Made by a program: the position numbers and the translations under genes. Positions 51,904-59,556 of a DNA stretch of 64,000 nt are shown here, piece by piece. The notes under the pieces were generated by a model that did not search any database, was not told the origin of the DNA, and saw nothing but the letters and a program-made list of their open reading frames with translations. Source of the DNA: Spirochaeta lutea (GTDB lineage Bacteria > Spirochaetota > Spirochaetia > DSM-27196 > Salinispiraceae); NCBI RefSeq assembly GCF_000758165.1, contig NZ_JNUP01000064.1, positions 205,265 through 269,264 of the forward strand, given 5' to 3'. Every line of letters starts with the position of its first letter. Position 1 is the stretch's first letter.

Positions 51904-52004
51904 GTGCGCAAAAGGTTGTAAATGACACTACCTATACCGGAGCAACCGATGAGTACACCCGTGGGTGGTGTCACCGGGGTGCAATGGTATAAGCTTTTGC
52001 GCAC
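51904..52004 (+). repeat. Interspersed palindromic element, copy E
   Basis: The best-formed copy: ATAGTGCGCAAAAGGTTGTA at the left and AAGCTTTTGCGCACTAT at the right, so the ends extend to ATAGTGCGC/GCGCACTAT. Inside are GACACTACCTATACCGGAGCA and an inner hairpin ACACCC-GTG-GGTGGTGT. It ends 10 bp from the stop codon of the methyltransferase gene on the minus strand. Confidence 0.85.
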
Positions 52005-52014
52005 TATAGGTATT

Positions 52015-52650
52015 TTACCCGGCCCGGAAGATGGTGGTAACCGGATTTTGAAAGATGATCTCCAGGTTCAAATGCCGGGCTAACCACGCCATGGTTTCTT
52101 GCCGGTAGAGGCTCACGTGGGTGGGATCCCGGGGATAGTGCCAGCCCTGGAATAATCCGGGGGTCATATCGGGTTTAACCAGGTTCGTCCGTACCCCCAA
52201 TACCCCCCGGGGAGCGAGGAAGCTGGCCAGCCGTTCCCAATCCTCCAGGGGCTTGTAAAAATGCTCAGCCACCTCGCAGCAGCTGACCCAGGAAAAATCC
52301 GTGGACCGGGGGGACCGGGGGGCGAAAAAGGGATCAAAAATCTCCACCGAATAACCCCGGTCTGTCATCACCTGGGCAAGCATGGGGTAGGGGCCGCTGC
52401 CGTAATCCAGACCGGTGCTGCCCCGGGGAATGAACTCCATGAGGGGCTCCAACAGGGTATCTAAGAAATGCAGGTAGCCCGGATCGGGAATATGGTTCTC
52501 ATGCATGGTGTAGCGGTCTTTTTCTTCCAGGGGATTCAAACGCTGCCCGGGATCCATGAACACCAACCCGCAGCCGGGGCAACTGTAATAGTCCCGGCCG
52601 ATGACCTGAGCATAGTAGCCGGAGCTTTCTCCGCAGAGGGTGCATACCAT
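52015..52650 (-). CDS. SAM-dependent methyltransferase with N-terminal zinc ribbon
   Basis: 211-residue class I methyltransferase. Two CxxC pairs (VCTLCG, SCPGCG) at residues 3-27 suggest a zinc ribbon, followed by the SAM-binding loop GLDYGSGPYPM (about residue 80) and the motif SCCEVAEHFYKP. It resembles methyltransferase-type-12 proteins that often modify tRNA, sugars or small molecules. The start ATG 52650 has no ribosome site; a TAGAAT box ends 6 bases before it. Its stop lies against palindromic copy E. Confidence 0.8.
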   Translation of the reverse strand: MVCTLCGESSGYYAQVIGRDYYSCPGCGLVFMDPGQRLNPLEEKDRYTMHENHIPDPGYLHFLDTLLEPLMEFIPRGSTGLDYGSGPYPMLAQVMTDRGYSVEIFDPFFAPRSPRSTDFSWVSCCEVAEHFYKPLEDWERLASFLAPRGVLGVRTNLVKPDMTPGLFQGWHYPRDPTHVSLYRQETMAWLARHLNLEIIFQNPVTTIFRAG

Positions 52651-52940
52651 GGTTCTATTCTACCCTAGGACCAGCCGGGGGAAAACCCGGAGGGCAGTCA
52701 ACCGAAAGACTTATCCATTCCTGCGGGATTATACACCCCGCCGAGGTTGAAAAGCCCGGTTGGCGCCGTCATACGTCCCTTTTTACCCGGGGCCCGCCAG
52801 GGAGATCTTGTCCGTCCTGCCGTGGTCAAAACCGCCGCTCTGGACCTCTCTGGGTACGGGTGCAGCGCTCAGAACCTGCGCTTGAGCTAACAAACCAGCT
52901 GTGAACCCCTCTGGGCACGGGTGCGGCTCGGGGAACGGGT

Positions 52941-53102
52941 GATGCACGGGGCCGGGGTGATGCACGCGGCTGGGACGATGCACACGGCTGGGACGATGCA
53001 CACGGCTGGGACGATGCACACGGCTGGGGCGATACACGCGACTGGGGCGATACACGCGGCCGGGGCGATGCACGCAGCTGGGGCGATGCACGCAGCTGGG
53101 GC
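52941..53102. repeat. 18-bp tandem repeat, nine copies
   Basis: Nine head-to-tail units of the type GATGCACRCGGCTGGGRC, with some single-base variants (GATACACGCGACTGGGGC and others), end 10 bp before the stop of the NifX-like gene. Because the unit is a multiple of three, several frames stay open on both strands, but the 'proteins' are pure repeats and have no supporting start signals, so I treat it as non-coding minisatellite DNA. The rest of 52651-52940 shows no gene. Confidence 0.85.
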
Positions 53103-53112
53103 CCCGGGCATC

Positions 53113-53523
53113 TCAGGTATGATGGTGGTGGCCGTGGTCGTGATCATGGCCACCACCGTGGTGGTGGCTGCAAAGGGCCGGATCCTCCAGGGTTTGCAGG
53201 GTTCCCCCGGATAGGGCCTGAATCAGATCATCCAGGGTGGTGATGGAGCCGTCAACACATTCCACCGAGAGACCGGCGGCCTGAAGCCGGGCGTAGGCTC
53301 CCTGGCCGAGGCCCTTGCAGATGACCTTCTGGGCGCCTGCGGCTTGGAGATCCTCCACGGGGGCGCAGCCTCCGCCGTGGTGCTGGCTGTGGGCCGGTTT
53401 GGTGATGAACGCCAGCTCGTTTGTTTCGCTGTTGTAGACCGCGAAGTAGGGCGAGTGGCCGTAGTGAAGGGACAGGGGGGCTGAGCGTCCCTCATTCGTC
53501 TGGGTCGGAATGGCAATGATCAT
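53113..53523 (-). CDS. NifX/NifB-type dinitrogenase cofactor-like protein
   Basis: 136-residue protein of the NifX/VnfX/NifB C-terminal superfamily (MIIAIPTQTNEGRSAPLSLHYGHSPYFAVYN, CKGLGQGAYARLQAAGL). The stand-alone form occurs widely outside nitrogen fixers and is thought to carry or sense iron-sulfur or molybdenum species. The C-terminus is His-rich (HHHGGGHDHDHGHHHHT), which should bind divalent metals and is unusual for the family. Its start lies 32 bp inside the DUF134 gene, as often seen for this pair. Confidence 0.85.
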   Translation of the reverse strand: MIIAIPTQTNEGRSAPLSLHYGHSPYFAVYNSETNELAFITKPAHSQHHGGGCAPVEDLQAAGAQKVICKGLGQGAYARLQAAGLSVECVDGSITTLDDLIQALSGGTLQTLEDPALCSHHHGGGHDHDHGHHHHT

Positions 53524-53824
53524 GGGTATCCTCCTGGGATTGGGGTGGGTTCTGGCTCAGGTAGAGGGCTGATCCTTCCATGAGGGCCCTGGCTACCTTT
53601 TGCCGTGCCGCGCGGATGGTTAGTCCGAAGCTCTGGCGGGATATTCCCATTTCCTCTGCGGCCTGGGCTTGGTACTTTCCCAGACCGTCAGCCAGCCTCA
53701 GGGCCTCGAATTCATCCATCTCGAGGGTTATAGAGGTCAGCTGGGACATGGGGATGCCCTGGGGTTTGTAGACCCGTGCTCCGGGGCATCCGCAGATATG
53801 GCGGCATCGCTTTTTTCTTGGCAT
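53492..53824 (-). CDS. DUF134 family DNA-binding protein
   Basis: 110-residue winged-helix protein of the DUF134 family, starting PRKKRCRHICGCPGARVYKPQG with its Cys cluster, then EFEALRLADGLGKYQAQAAEEMGISRQSFGLTI, the helix-turn-helix. Proteins of this family usually sit beside NifX-like genes and are likely regulators of them. The start has no ribosome site but a near-perfect promoter ends 6 bases before it, so a leaderless mRNA is expected. The end overlaps the NifX-like gene by 32 bp. Confidence 0.92.
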   Translation of the reverse strand: MPRKKRCRHICGCPGARVYKPQGIPMSQLTSITLEMDEFEALRLADGLGKYQAQAAEEMGISRQSFGLTIRAARQKVARALMEGSALYLSQNPPQSQEDTHDHCHSDPDE

Positions 53825-53830
53825 ATGCTA

Positions 53831-53860
53831 ATTATAGGGTGGGGGGAGGGATTCTGGCAA
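53831..53860 (-). promoter_or_regulatory. Strong promoter placing transcription start at the DUF134 ATG
   Basis: Minus strand: TTGCCA (53860-53855), 18-base spacer, a perfect TATAAT (53836-53831), then only TAGCAT before the ATG (53824). The gap of 6 bases matches the usual distance from -10 to transcription start, so the ATG should be the 5' end of the message. Confidence 0.7.
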
Positions 53861-53920
53861 GGGGTTTGCATCCCGGAGGGGAAGGGGATTCTGACGGGCT
53901 GGGGCAGAGTCCGGGGGCCG

Positions 53921-55753
53921 TTAAATCACCATAACCCGCTCGCCCCCGTAGAAGATGCTCACCTGCCGGGTGGATTCGCTGATGGCAATAGAGATGGCCT
54001 TGGTCATCGCGGTTATGCCCGCTGCAGCGGTATGCCGGGCGCCAAGGCCGGCGGGGAGCTCCTGGACTGGGCGGTCCACCCGGAGGTAGGTTCCTGCGGA
54101 GGTTATTACCCCGTCGCCCCGGATGACAATGGCGCCGTCAATCCGGGAGAATTCCTTGAGGGTTTCAGTCAGGCCCGGATCCAGGACGTTGCGCTCCGAT
54201 TCGTCGTAGCCCCGGAAGGGGTTCACCACCATTTGCTGGCAGTGGGGTTTGATACCGAGACTGTCGCCCATAACGAAAACCGTTCCTACGGGTTTGCCCT
54301 CCCGGCCCTCGGCGGCCAGCTCGGAGGCGATTTGCAGTACCCTCATGAATACCTCCATCTGGGTATCTGCACTGGCTCCATGGAAGGGCATGGAAAAAAA
54401 GACCCCGAAGTCCCGATCAATGTCGCTCACCTCCATGTTATCGAGGAATTCCCCCCCGGTGGAGAAGAGGGACACGGTTTTCTGGCCCTTCTTAAGGAGT
54501 CCCCGGGACAGTCCCAGAAGGATGGACAGATTAACCGGGTTCGTTCTATTGGGGCGCCGGGGCGAGGGGGTGAGGATCTGGTGGATCCGGGGATTGGCTG
54601 TTTCCCGGGTCAGGTCCGGGCCGTCGTTTCCGGGTTGGACTACGATGAGGTGGATTTCCCGGGGTAGGGGTTCCCCGAGCCCGGGGGCAGATGAGGAATT
54701 CGATTCCTCGGTTGGGTTCTGGGCCGTTGATGCATCCGGGTCCCTTACCGATTCGGGATCCGTCGATGAATCCGGGCGGCGGAGGTCTGCCCGGGCGTGC
54801 TGGTTATCCGGGGATTCGGCCTGTACCTGGGGTGCGGCCGGTTCCGGTTTGTTTCCGGCAGAATCTTGATCCGGAAGATCCCGGACATCCAAGGCCCGTT
54901 GAAAATCAAGATCCTGCATCAGGGTGAACCAGCGGACCAGGGCCTGGGGCGACAGGGTGTGGTGGAGGTGTATGAAGAGCACCTGGGCCTCCAAGCCCTG
55001 GGCTATATGCAGGGCCGAGTCTAGCAGCAGCCGGTCCTGGGGGTTTAGGGAAGCAGCGGACGGCCCGGGGGCGGGGGTATCTGCTTCCCCAGGGGCGAAG
55101 GATGCAGGGGAGGATCCTGCGGTTCCCAGGGAAGCTGTTTCGGAGGCAGAGCCGGGAACCGGGCCCGGGTGTTTCGGGGGGCGGTTTGTTTGGGGAGAAT
55201 CTGAGGTCAGGTTCCGGGGTGCTGCAGCCTCCCGGTCAGTTGGGTGCTTGGGTTCCGGAGCCGGGGGTATGTGCTGTTCTCCGGATAGGCTGTCCCAGGT
55301 GCCGGAGGTCATGAAGGCATTGAACAGCTCCGTGGGGTTGCGGGCATTCAGGAGTTTTTGCAGACGTTCCTCGTGTTCCAGCATCCGGGCCAACACGCTG
55401 AGGATCCGCAGGTGCTCCGAGGGCGGTCCGACCAGAAGGACCAGGAGCTGGACCAGGGACTCATCCTTCGGATCGTAAACAATACCCTCAGGCTGCAGAC
55501 CCAGGCAGATGTAGCTCTCCTTCATACCGGTAATCTGGGCGTGGGGCATGGCGATTTCAGGACTGATCCGGGTGGTTAGCTGAACCTCCCGGTCCCAGAT
55601 GGCACCGAAAATGGCGCCGTAGTCCAGGGTCGGGACCGAACGCCAGAGGGCTGCTACCAACTCGCCGATAGCCTCTTGTTTGTCTCGGCGCTCCAGGAGA
55701 ACGCAGCGGTCCGGAGCCACAAGGCTCTGTATCTGGGGAAGCTGATCCTTCAT
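53921..55753 (-). CDS. PTS-EIIA / diadenylate cyclase fusion protein
   Basis: 610-residue soluble protein joining two signalling systems. Residues about 5-150 are a fructose/mannitol-type PTS EIIA domain with the phosphorylatable His71 in SPEIAMPHAQITGM. A Pro/Ser/Ala-rich linker follows (about 155-235), then a region with LLLDSALHIAQGLEAQVLFIHL and GLSRGLLKKGQKTVSLFSTGGEF that resembles the pyruvate-kinase-C-like domain of CdaZ-type enzymes. The C-terminal 75 residues are a DisA_N diadenylate cyclase core: SRIDGAIVIRGDG (DGA at 539-541) and GLGARHTAAAGIT (RH at 573-574; the RHR motif of DisA/CdaA reads RHT). It likely makes c-di-AMP under PTS control. The ATG lies 4 bp after the DsrE-like gene's stop. 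Confidence 0.8.
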   Translation of the reverse strand: MKDQLPQIQSLVAPDRCVLLERRDKQEAIGELVAALWRSVPTLDYGAIFGAIWDREVQLTTRISPEIAMPHAQITGMKESYICLGLQPEGIVYDPKDESLVQLLVLLVGPPSEHLRILSVLARMLEHEERLQKLLNARNPTELFNAFMTSGTWDSLSGEQHIPPAPEPKHPTDREAAAPRNLTSDSPQTNRPPKHPGPVPGSASETASLGTAGSSPASFAPGEADTPAPGPSAASLNPQDRLLLDSALHIAQGLEAQVLFIHLHHTLSPQALVRWFTLMQDLDFQRALDVRDLPDQDSAGNKPEPAAPQVQAESPDNQHARADLRRPDSSTDPESVRDPDASTAQNPTEESNSSSAPGLGEPLPREIHLIVVQPGNDGPDLTRETANPRIHQILTPSPRRPNRTNPVNLSILLGLSRGLLKKGQKTVSLFSTGGEFLDNMEVSDIDRDFGVFFSMPFHGASADTQMEVFMRVLQIASELAAEGREGKPVGTVFVMGDSLGIKPHCQQMVVNPFRGYDESERNVLDPGLTETLKEFSRIDGAIVIRGDGVITSAGTYLRVDRPVQELPAGLGARHTAAAGITAMTKAISIAISESTRQVSIFYGGERVMVI

Positions 55754-55757
55754 AATT

Positions 55758-56159
55758 CTATATTGTTATGACCTTATACCCTGCTTCAATGTACCGACCC
55801 ATACTCGGGTGACCGGACATCTCCTCGTTCAGGGGGAGCTCCATCCGTTGGGCGATCTTTAAGGTGCCCATCTTCGCGCTGCAGGCCTTGCAGACACAGT
55901 CTAACAATCCCTCTTCCACACAGCGGAAAAACAAATGCCGGAAGGGGGTTTCGGGCTGGTCAAAGTCTTTCAAGAGCCCTGTACTCGCGCCCTCAAGGAT
56001 GAGTCTCACCTCCATCCCCCGCTCCTGCATATCAATGGCATTCAGGAGAGCATGGGCGAAACAGGTGAGTTCACCGGTAAAGGCGAAGAGGGCAATCTTT
56101 TGCAGCCCGGGATTCGCCGATTCCCGGGTTTTTTGTTGAAGTTTTGGTTCTGTAGCCAT
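55758..56159 (-). CDS. DsrE/DsrF-like family protein
   Basis: 133-residue small soluble protein resembling DsrE-like/YchN sulfur-relay folds: a Rossmann-type start IALFAFTGELTCFAHALLNAIDM and a cysteine-containing CVCKACSAKMGT segment (about residue 90) that could carry a sulfane sulfur. A longer frame starts with GTG at 56171, but that GTG overlaps GGAGG serving ATG 56159. It precedes the EIIA-cyclase gene by 4 bp, so they share a transcript; the functional link is not known. Confidence 0.78.
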   Translation of the reverse strand: MATEPKLQQKTRESANPGLQKIALFAFTGELTCFAHALLNAIDMQERGMEVRLILEGASTGLLKDFDQPETPFRHLFFRCVEEGLLDCVCKACSAKMGTLKIAQRMELPLNEEMSGHPSMGRYIEAGYKVITI

Positions 56160-56220
56160 GGTTTCCTCCACCCCCCATTGTAGTCCCGGAAGGCGGAGTT
56201 GTGCATCATATAATCATGTA

Positions 56221-56303
56221 GTGCGCAAAAGGTTGTAAACAGCACCGGATATAGCAGCCCCATCCAGGGGCCCCACCCCCGAAGGTGACAGCCTTTTACG
56301 CAC
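56221..56303 (+). repeat. Interspersed palindromic element, copy F
   Basis: A shortened (83 bp) copy: GTGCGCAAAAGGTTGTAAAC at the left, CACCGGATATAGCAG in the core and GCCTTTTACGCAC at the right. It ends 10 bp from the stop codon of aroA on the minus strand. Confidence 0.8.
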
Positions 56304-56313
56304 TTTAGAGTAG

Positions 56314-57744
56314 TCAGAGAAGTGTCAGGGTGCCCGGATTGCCTGCCACCCGGTCCAGGGTTTGAAAAAACTCGGGATAGGTAACCGAGGCAGCCTCAGC
56401 GCCGTGAATCCGGGTTGTACCCCGGGCGACCAGCCCCGCCACAGCCAGGCTCATAACCACCCGATGATCGTCATGCCCCTGAACCTCGGCGCCGGAAAGC
56501 CCTGGGGTCCCTGGCGCGGAACCTGCGGCCTCGGGGGGACGGATGATCATGCCGTCCTCAAGCTCGGTGATAGAAGCGCCCATCTTCGACAACTCCCGGG
56601 TCATTACGGCGATGCGATCCGTTTCCTTGAGGCGAGCCTGGGGGACGTTCACCAGTTCCACCTGTCCAACGGAAAAACATGCCGCAGCCGAAAGGGCCGG
56701 TAGGGCGTCGGGGATGGCATTCAAATCGAAGCGTCCGCCCCGCAGGGGACGACCCATCCGGGACGGCCCGGCTATGCGGATGGCGTCGGTGCCGTGCTGA
56801 ACCGCATGGGCATAGGCCGTCTCGGCATCGTCCTGGCCGCTAGCGCCCCCGGTCTGAGCCACCAGGGCATTCCCCTGGAGGTAATCCACCCGGCACCCCA
56901 TCTGGCTGAGGATGAGGAAGACAGCCTTGTCTCCCTGGCTGTCCGACATATCCAGCCCGTGGAGAACCAGAGACGAGCCGGTGATGGCTGCGGCAACGGC
57001 GAAGAAGGTAGCGCTGGAAAAATCCCCCGGCACCGCCTTTTCGAAGGAACGGTAGGACTGGCCTCCGGAGATGGTAAAGCGTTTCCAATCGTCATTCTGC
57101 ACCCGGATGCCCTGTTCTTCCAGCCAACGCAGGGTCATTTCCGCGTATGGCTGCTCGTGGAGAAGGGGTACATCGACGACGCTGTAACCCTGGGCCAGGG
57201 GAAGGGCTAAGAGAAGGCTGGAGAGGAACTGGCTGGTGGGGCACTCAATGGAGGTTTTCCCTCCGGTAATCGGTCCGCCCACTACAAAGGGTGCAGCGCC
57301 GTTGCCCCGGGTCGTAAATGCAGTGGCACCCAGATCGCGCAGGGCTGCCAGCAGATTCTCCACGGGACGGTTGCGGATCTGGTGGTCCCCGGTAAAGACC
57401 GTGTACCCCGGAGCCAGGGCGGCAATTCCCGCGAGGAGGTACTCGGTAGTCCCGGAATTGCCCACGTCGATAATGTCCGAGGCCGGAGCCTGGGGCGTTC
57501 CAATCCCCTTGACCTGAAGGGCCCGCTCATATCCCCCCCAGCCCCCGGAAATCTCCGAAATCTCGGCTCCCAGGGTGCGGCAGGCCTGAATACAGGACCG
57601 GGCGTCCTTGCTGTCCAGGGGATTCGCCACCACGGATTCACCGGGTGCCAGGCTGGCAATAAGCAGGGCGCGGATTGTATGACTTTTGGATGCGGGAATC
57701 AGGATATCCCCGGCCAGACCCGAGGGACGGATTTCTGCAATCAT
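56314..57744 (-). CDS. aroA: 3-phosphoshikimate 1-carboxyvinyltransferase (EPSP synthase)
   Basis: 476-residue shikimate-pathway enzyme joining shikimate 3-phosphate and PEP. PASKSHTIRALLIASL holds the Lys and Arg that bind substrate; FTGDHQIRNRPVENLLAAL, GDFSSATFFAVAA, DALPALSAAACF and RLKETDRIAVMTREL are all present. One oddity: the stretch VGNSGTTEYLLAG has Tyr where nearly all EPSP synthases keep Arg (GNxGTxxR). A frame is open from 57777, but ATG 57744 overlaps the hemerythrin stop (ATGA) and gives the normal start. The stop lies by palindromic copy F. Confidence 0.95.
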   Translation of the reverse strand: MIAEIRPSGLAGDILIPASKSHTIRALLIASLAPGESVVANPLDSKDARSCIQACRTLGAEISEISGGWGGYERALQVKGIGTPQAPASDIIDVGNSGTTEYLLAGIAALAPGYTVFTGDHQIRNRPVENLLAALRDLGATAFTTRGNGAAPFVVGGPITGGKTSIECPTSQFLSSLLLALPLAQGYSVVDVPLLHEQPYAEMTLRWLEEQGIRVQNDDWKRFTISGGQSYRSFEKAVPGDFSSATFFAVAAAITGSSLVLHGLDMSDSQGDKAVFLILSQMGCRVDYLQGNALVAQTGGASGQDDAETAYAHAVQHGTDAIRIAGPSRMGRPLRGGRFDLNAIPDALPALSAAACFSVGQVELVNVPQARLKETDRIAVMTRELSKMGASITELEDGMIIRPPEAAGSAPGTPGLSGAEVQGHDDHRVVMSLAVAGLVARGTTRIHGAEAASVTYPEFFQTLDRVAGNPGTLTLL

Positions 57745-58076
57745 CGCGCGACATCCTGGATATGGCCGACAACCCAATCCTTCAAGCCGTCCACCTCTTC
57801 GGTCGAGAGAATTCCGGTTCCGGCGGCAAAATCCGCCAGGACATCCTTACCCATGTCGACAATGCTTGAATCAACATCCAGAATTGAACTTTCAAAACGA
57901 AGATGAATCTCCAGGTAGTCTACCAGCTCCTGGAGGGCATCCAGCTGGGCGGCATGATCCTTACCCGCAGCAGCGGTTTCGTATAAATTATTTAACAGGT
58001 CAATCAGGCGGCGGTGTTGGGTGTCAATCGCCCCGTTTCCCCCGGAAAAGGATTCTTCCCAATCTACAAAGGCCAT
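57741..58076 (-). CDS. Hemerythrin-like protein with an incomplete iron site
   Basis: 111-residue four-helix protein of the bacteriohemerythrin family. Starting at ATG 58076 (preceded by AAGGAGG) it reads MAFVDWEESFSGG and has the first His in AIDTQHRRL, the His/Glu pair of YLEIHLRFES, and the final His/Asp in VVGHIQDVAR. The HxxxH pair expected near residues 75-80 is absent (VDMGKDVLA instead), so two of the seven iron ligands are missing. Oxygen binding by a normal di-iron site is therefore doubtful; it may hold one metal or none. It overlaps aroA by 4 bp. Confidence 0.82.
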   Translation of the reverse strand: MAFVDWEESFSGGNGAIDTQHRRLIDLLNNLYETAAAGKDHAAQLDALQELVDYLEIHLRFESSILDVDSSIVDMGKDVLADFAAGTGILSTEEVDGLKDWVVGHIQDVAR

Positions 58077-58169
58077 CTGGTCCTCCTTCTTAATTCTGAT
58101 GCCGGAAAAACTGCGGCAGGTTTTCTGCAAGCCCCGAGGGTTCCTGCCGATACATCCCATGGAGGCTTT

Positions 58170-59456
58170 ATGTGTTATACCCATTTTTCTGATGATCGGC
58201 CAGTACCCGCTCCGAAGCGAGGGTTTTTCCTGATGTATCTATTTCTTCCAGTGATTCTCTTTTTGGCAGCGCCCCTGAATCTGACTGGCGAAGAGATTTA
58301 TCATCCCGAATACCAATGGGCCGCCCATCCACCCACAACCTGGAGCCTCTTCGATAACTCCCAGGGCATCACCAGCTTTGCCGATCAGGAAGGCCATGCA
58401 ATCTTCCAGGTTTACACCTTCCGGGCGGGTAGCTACCAGGAACCCTCCCAACTGGCAACCCAGGTTTCCCGGGGACTCAGCGCCCAAATCGAACAGGATG
58501 GCTTCGACTATCTGCTTCCCGGTTTTTTTCAGGGTGATTCCAACGCCTCTGCCTCCGCCACGGCCGCGGTTATGCCCGGGGTGTTTGCCGATCTCCAATG
58601 GAGCTCCGGAAGCCTTACCATGCGCGGGTACGGCGTCTTCCTTGCGGGGGGTGCGGATCGTCCCTCCTATGCCGTCCTGGCCTTTAGCCTGGGGGATGAA
58701 TACGACAGCTACCATGATTTTCTCTTGAGTATCCTGGACAGCTTTGCCCCCGCCCTAGAGGACACCCGGTACTACCACCATTCTCCCGGACCGGTGAGTC
58801 AGTACTTCGCCTCCCCCGGCCTCCTGGTTTCGGCCTATGCCGACGGAACCGCCCGGGACCAAGCCACCGAACTGCTCGCCAGGGCGGAGGCAACCCAGGT
58901 TGTCATAGAGCGGGAAGCCCGGATCTTAAGCCAGTACCAGGAGGCCCCGTCGGACCTCCAGCAGGATGCCTGGCGGCGGTTTTACCAGATGATTTACCGG
59001 GACAGCTTTGCAGATTTAGCCGGGGAGGCCGACTTTCTACGCAGGGATTTCTCCTGGGACCTTTCCGCCCTGGACTCCTGGCCCGCCCATCTGCTGGACT
59101 GGATCCAGAACTTCGAATACCGCCGCTCCGGCACCCTGGCAGACTTTGAAGCCCCCCAGCAGGCCCTGGTGGACTGGGCCGGCGACTGCGATACCCTGGT
59201 CTTAACCTACCTCGGCCTGCTGGAGCACCTGGGTGTCCCGGGCATTGTTATGGTCAGCCCGGTACACGCCCACAGCCTCGCCGGTTTGGGGGGCGGGGTA
59301 ACCAGCCCGAACCCCGCCGGCCGGGCCCGGTTTTCCTTCGAGGGCCAGAACTGGCTGGTTGCCGAGGTAACCCAGAGTATCGATCTGGGCATGCTGGACG
59401 CCTCCATGGCCGACCCCGCGGACTGGATGGGTTTCAGTCTGATGTTTCGGGAGTAG
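58170..59456 (+). CDS. Secreted transglutaminase-like protein, function unknown
   Basis: 428-residue exported protein. A hydrophobic signal segment follows PAPKRG (residues about 16-40), then a beta-rich domain to ~190 and a helical stretch. The C-terminal 140 residues contain VDWAGDCDTLVLTYLGLLEHLG, SPVHAHSL and FEGQNWLVAEVTQSIDLG, a Cys-His-Glu/Asp arrangement typical of the transglutaminase-like cysteine-protease fold. ATG 58170 is chosen because GGAGG (58161-58165) precedes it; an alternative is ATG 58233 nearer the signal segment. It lies 100 bp before the giant repeat protein and is divergent from the hemerythrin gene. Confidence 0.65.
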   Translation: MCYTHFSDDRPVPAPKRGFFLMYLFLPVILFLAAPLNLTGEEIYHPEYQWAAHPPTTWSLFDNSQGITSFADQEGHAIFQVYTFRAGSYQEPSQLATQVSRGLSAQIEQDGFDYLLPGFFQGDSNASASATAAVMPGVFADLQWSSGSLTMRGYGVFLAGGADRPSYAVLAFSLGDEYDSYHDFLLSILDSFAPALEDTRYYHHSPGPVSQYFASPGLLVSAYADGTARDQATELLARAEATQVVIEREARILSQYQEAPSDLQQDAWRRFYQMIYRDSFADLAGEADFLRRDFSWDLSALDSWPAHLLDWIQNFEYRRSGTLADFEAPQQALVDWAGDCDTLVLTYLGLLEHLGVPGIVMVSPVHAHSLAGLGGGVTSPNPAGRARFSFEGQNWLVAEVTQSIDLGMLDASMADPADWMGFSLMFRE

Positions 59457-59556
59457 GGGGTAATTGAGGAATCCGCGTTCCGCAAAATCCCCAGGCCAAG
59501 ATGGCGGCATAATTGATAGGAATGAGTTCCGGGATGAGGTATACTGAAAACTGTCT

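Noticed and set aside
52783..53214. Repeat-only open frames on both strands at the 18-bp minisatellite
   Set aside because: The peptides are just the translated repeat unit (AGTMHT or HRPSRV), with no start signal.
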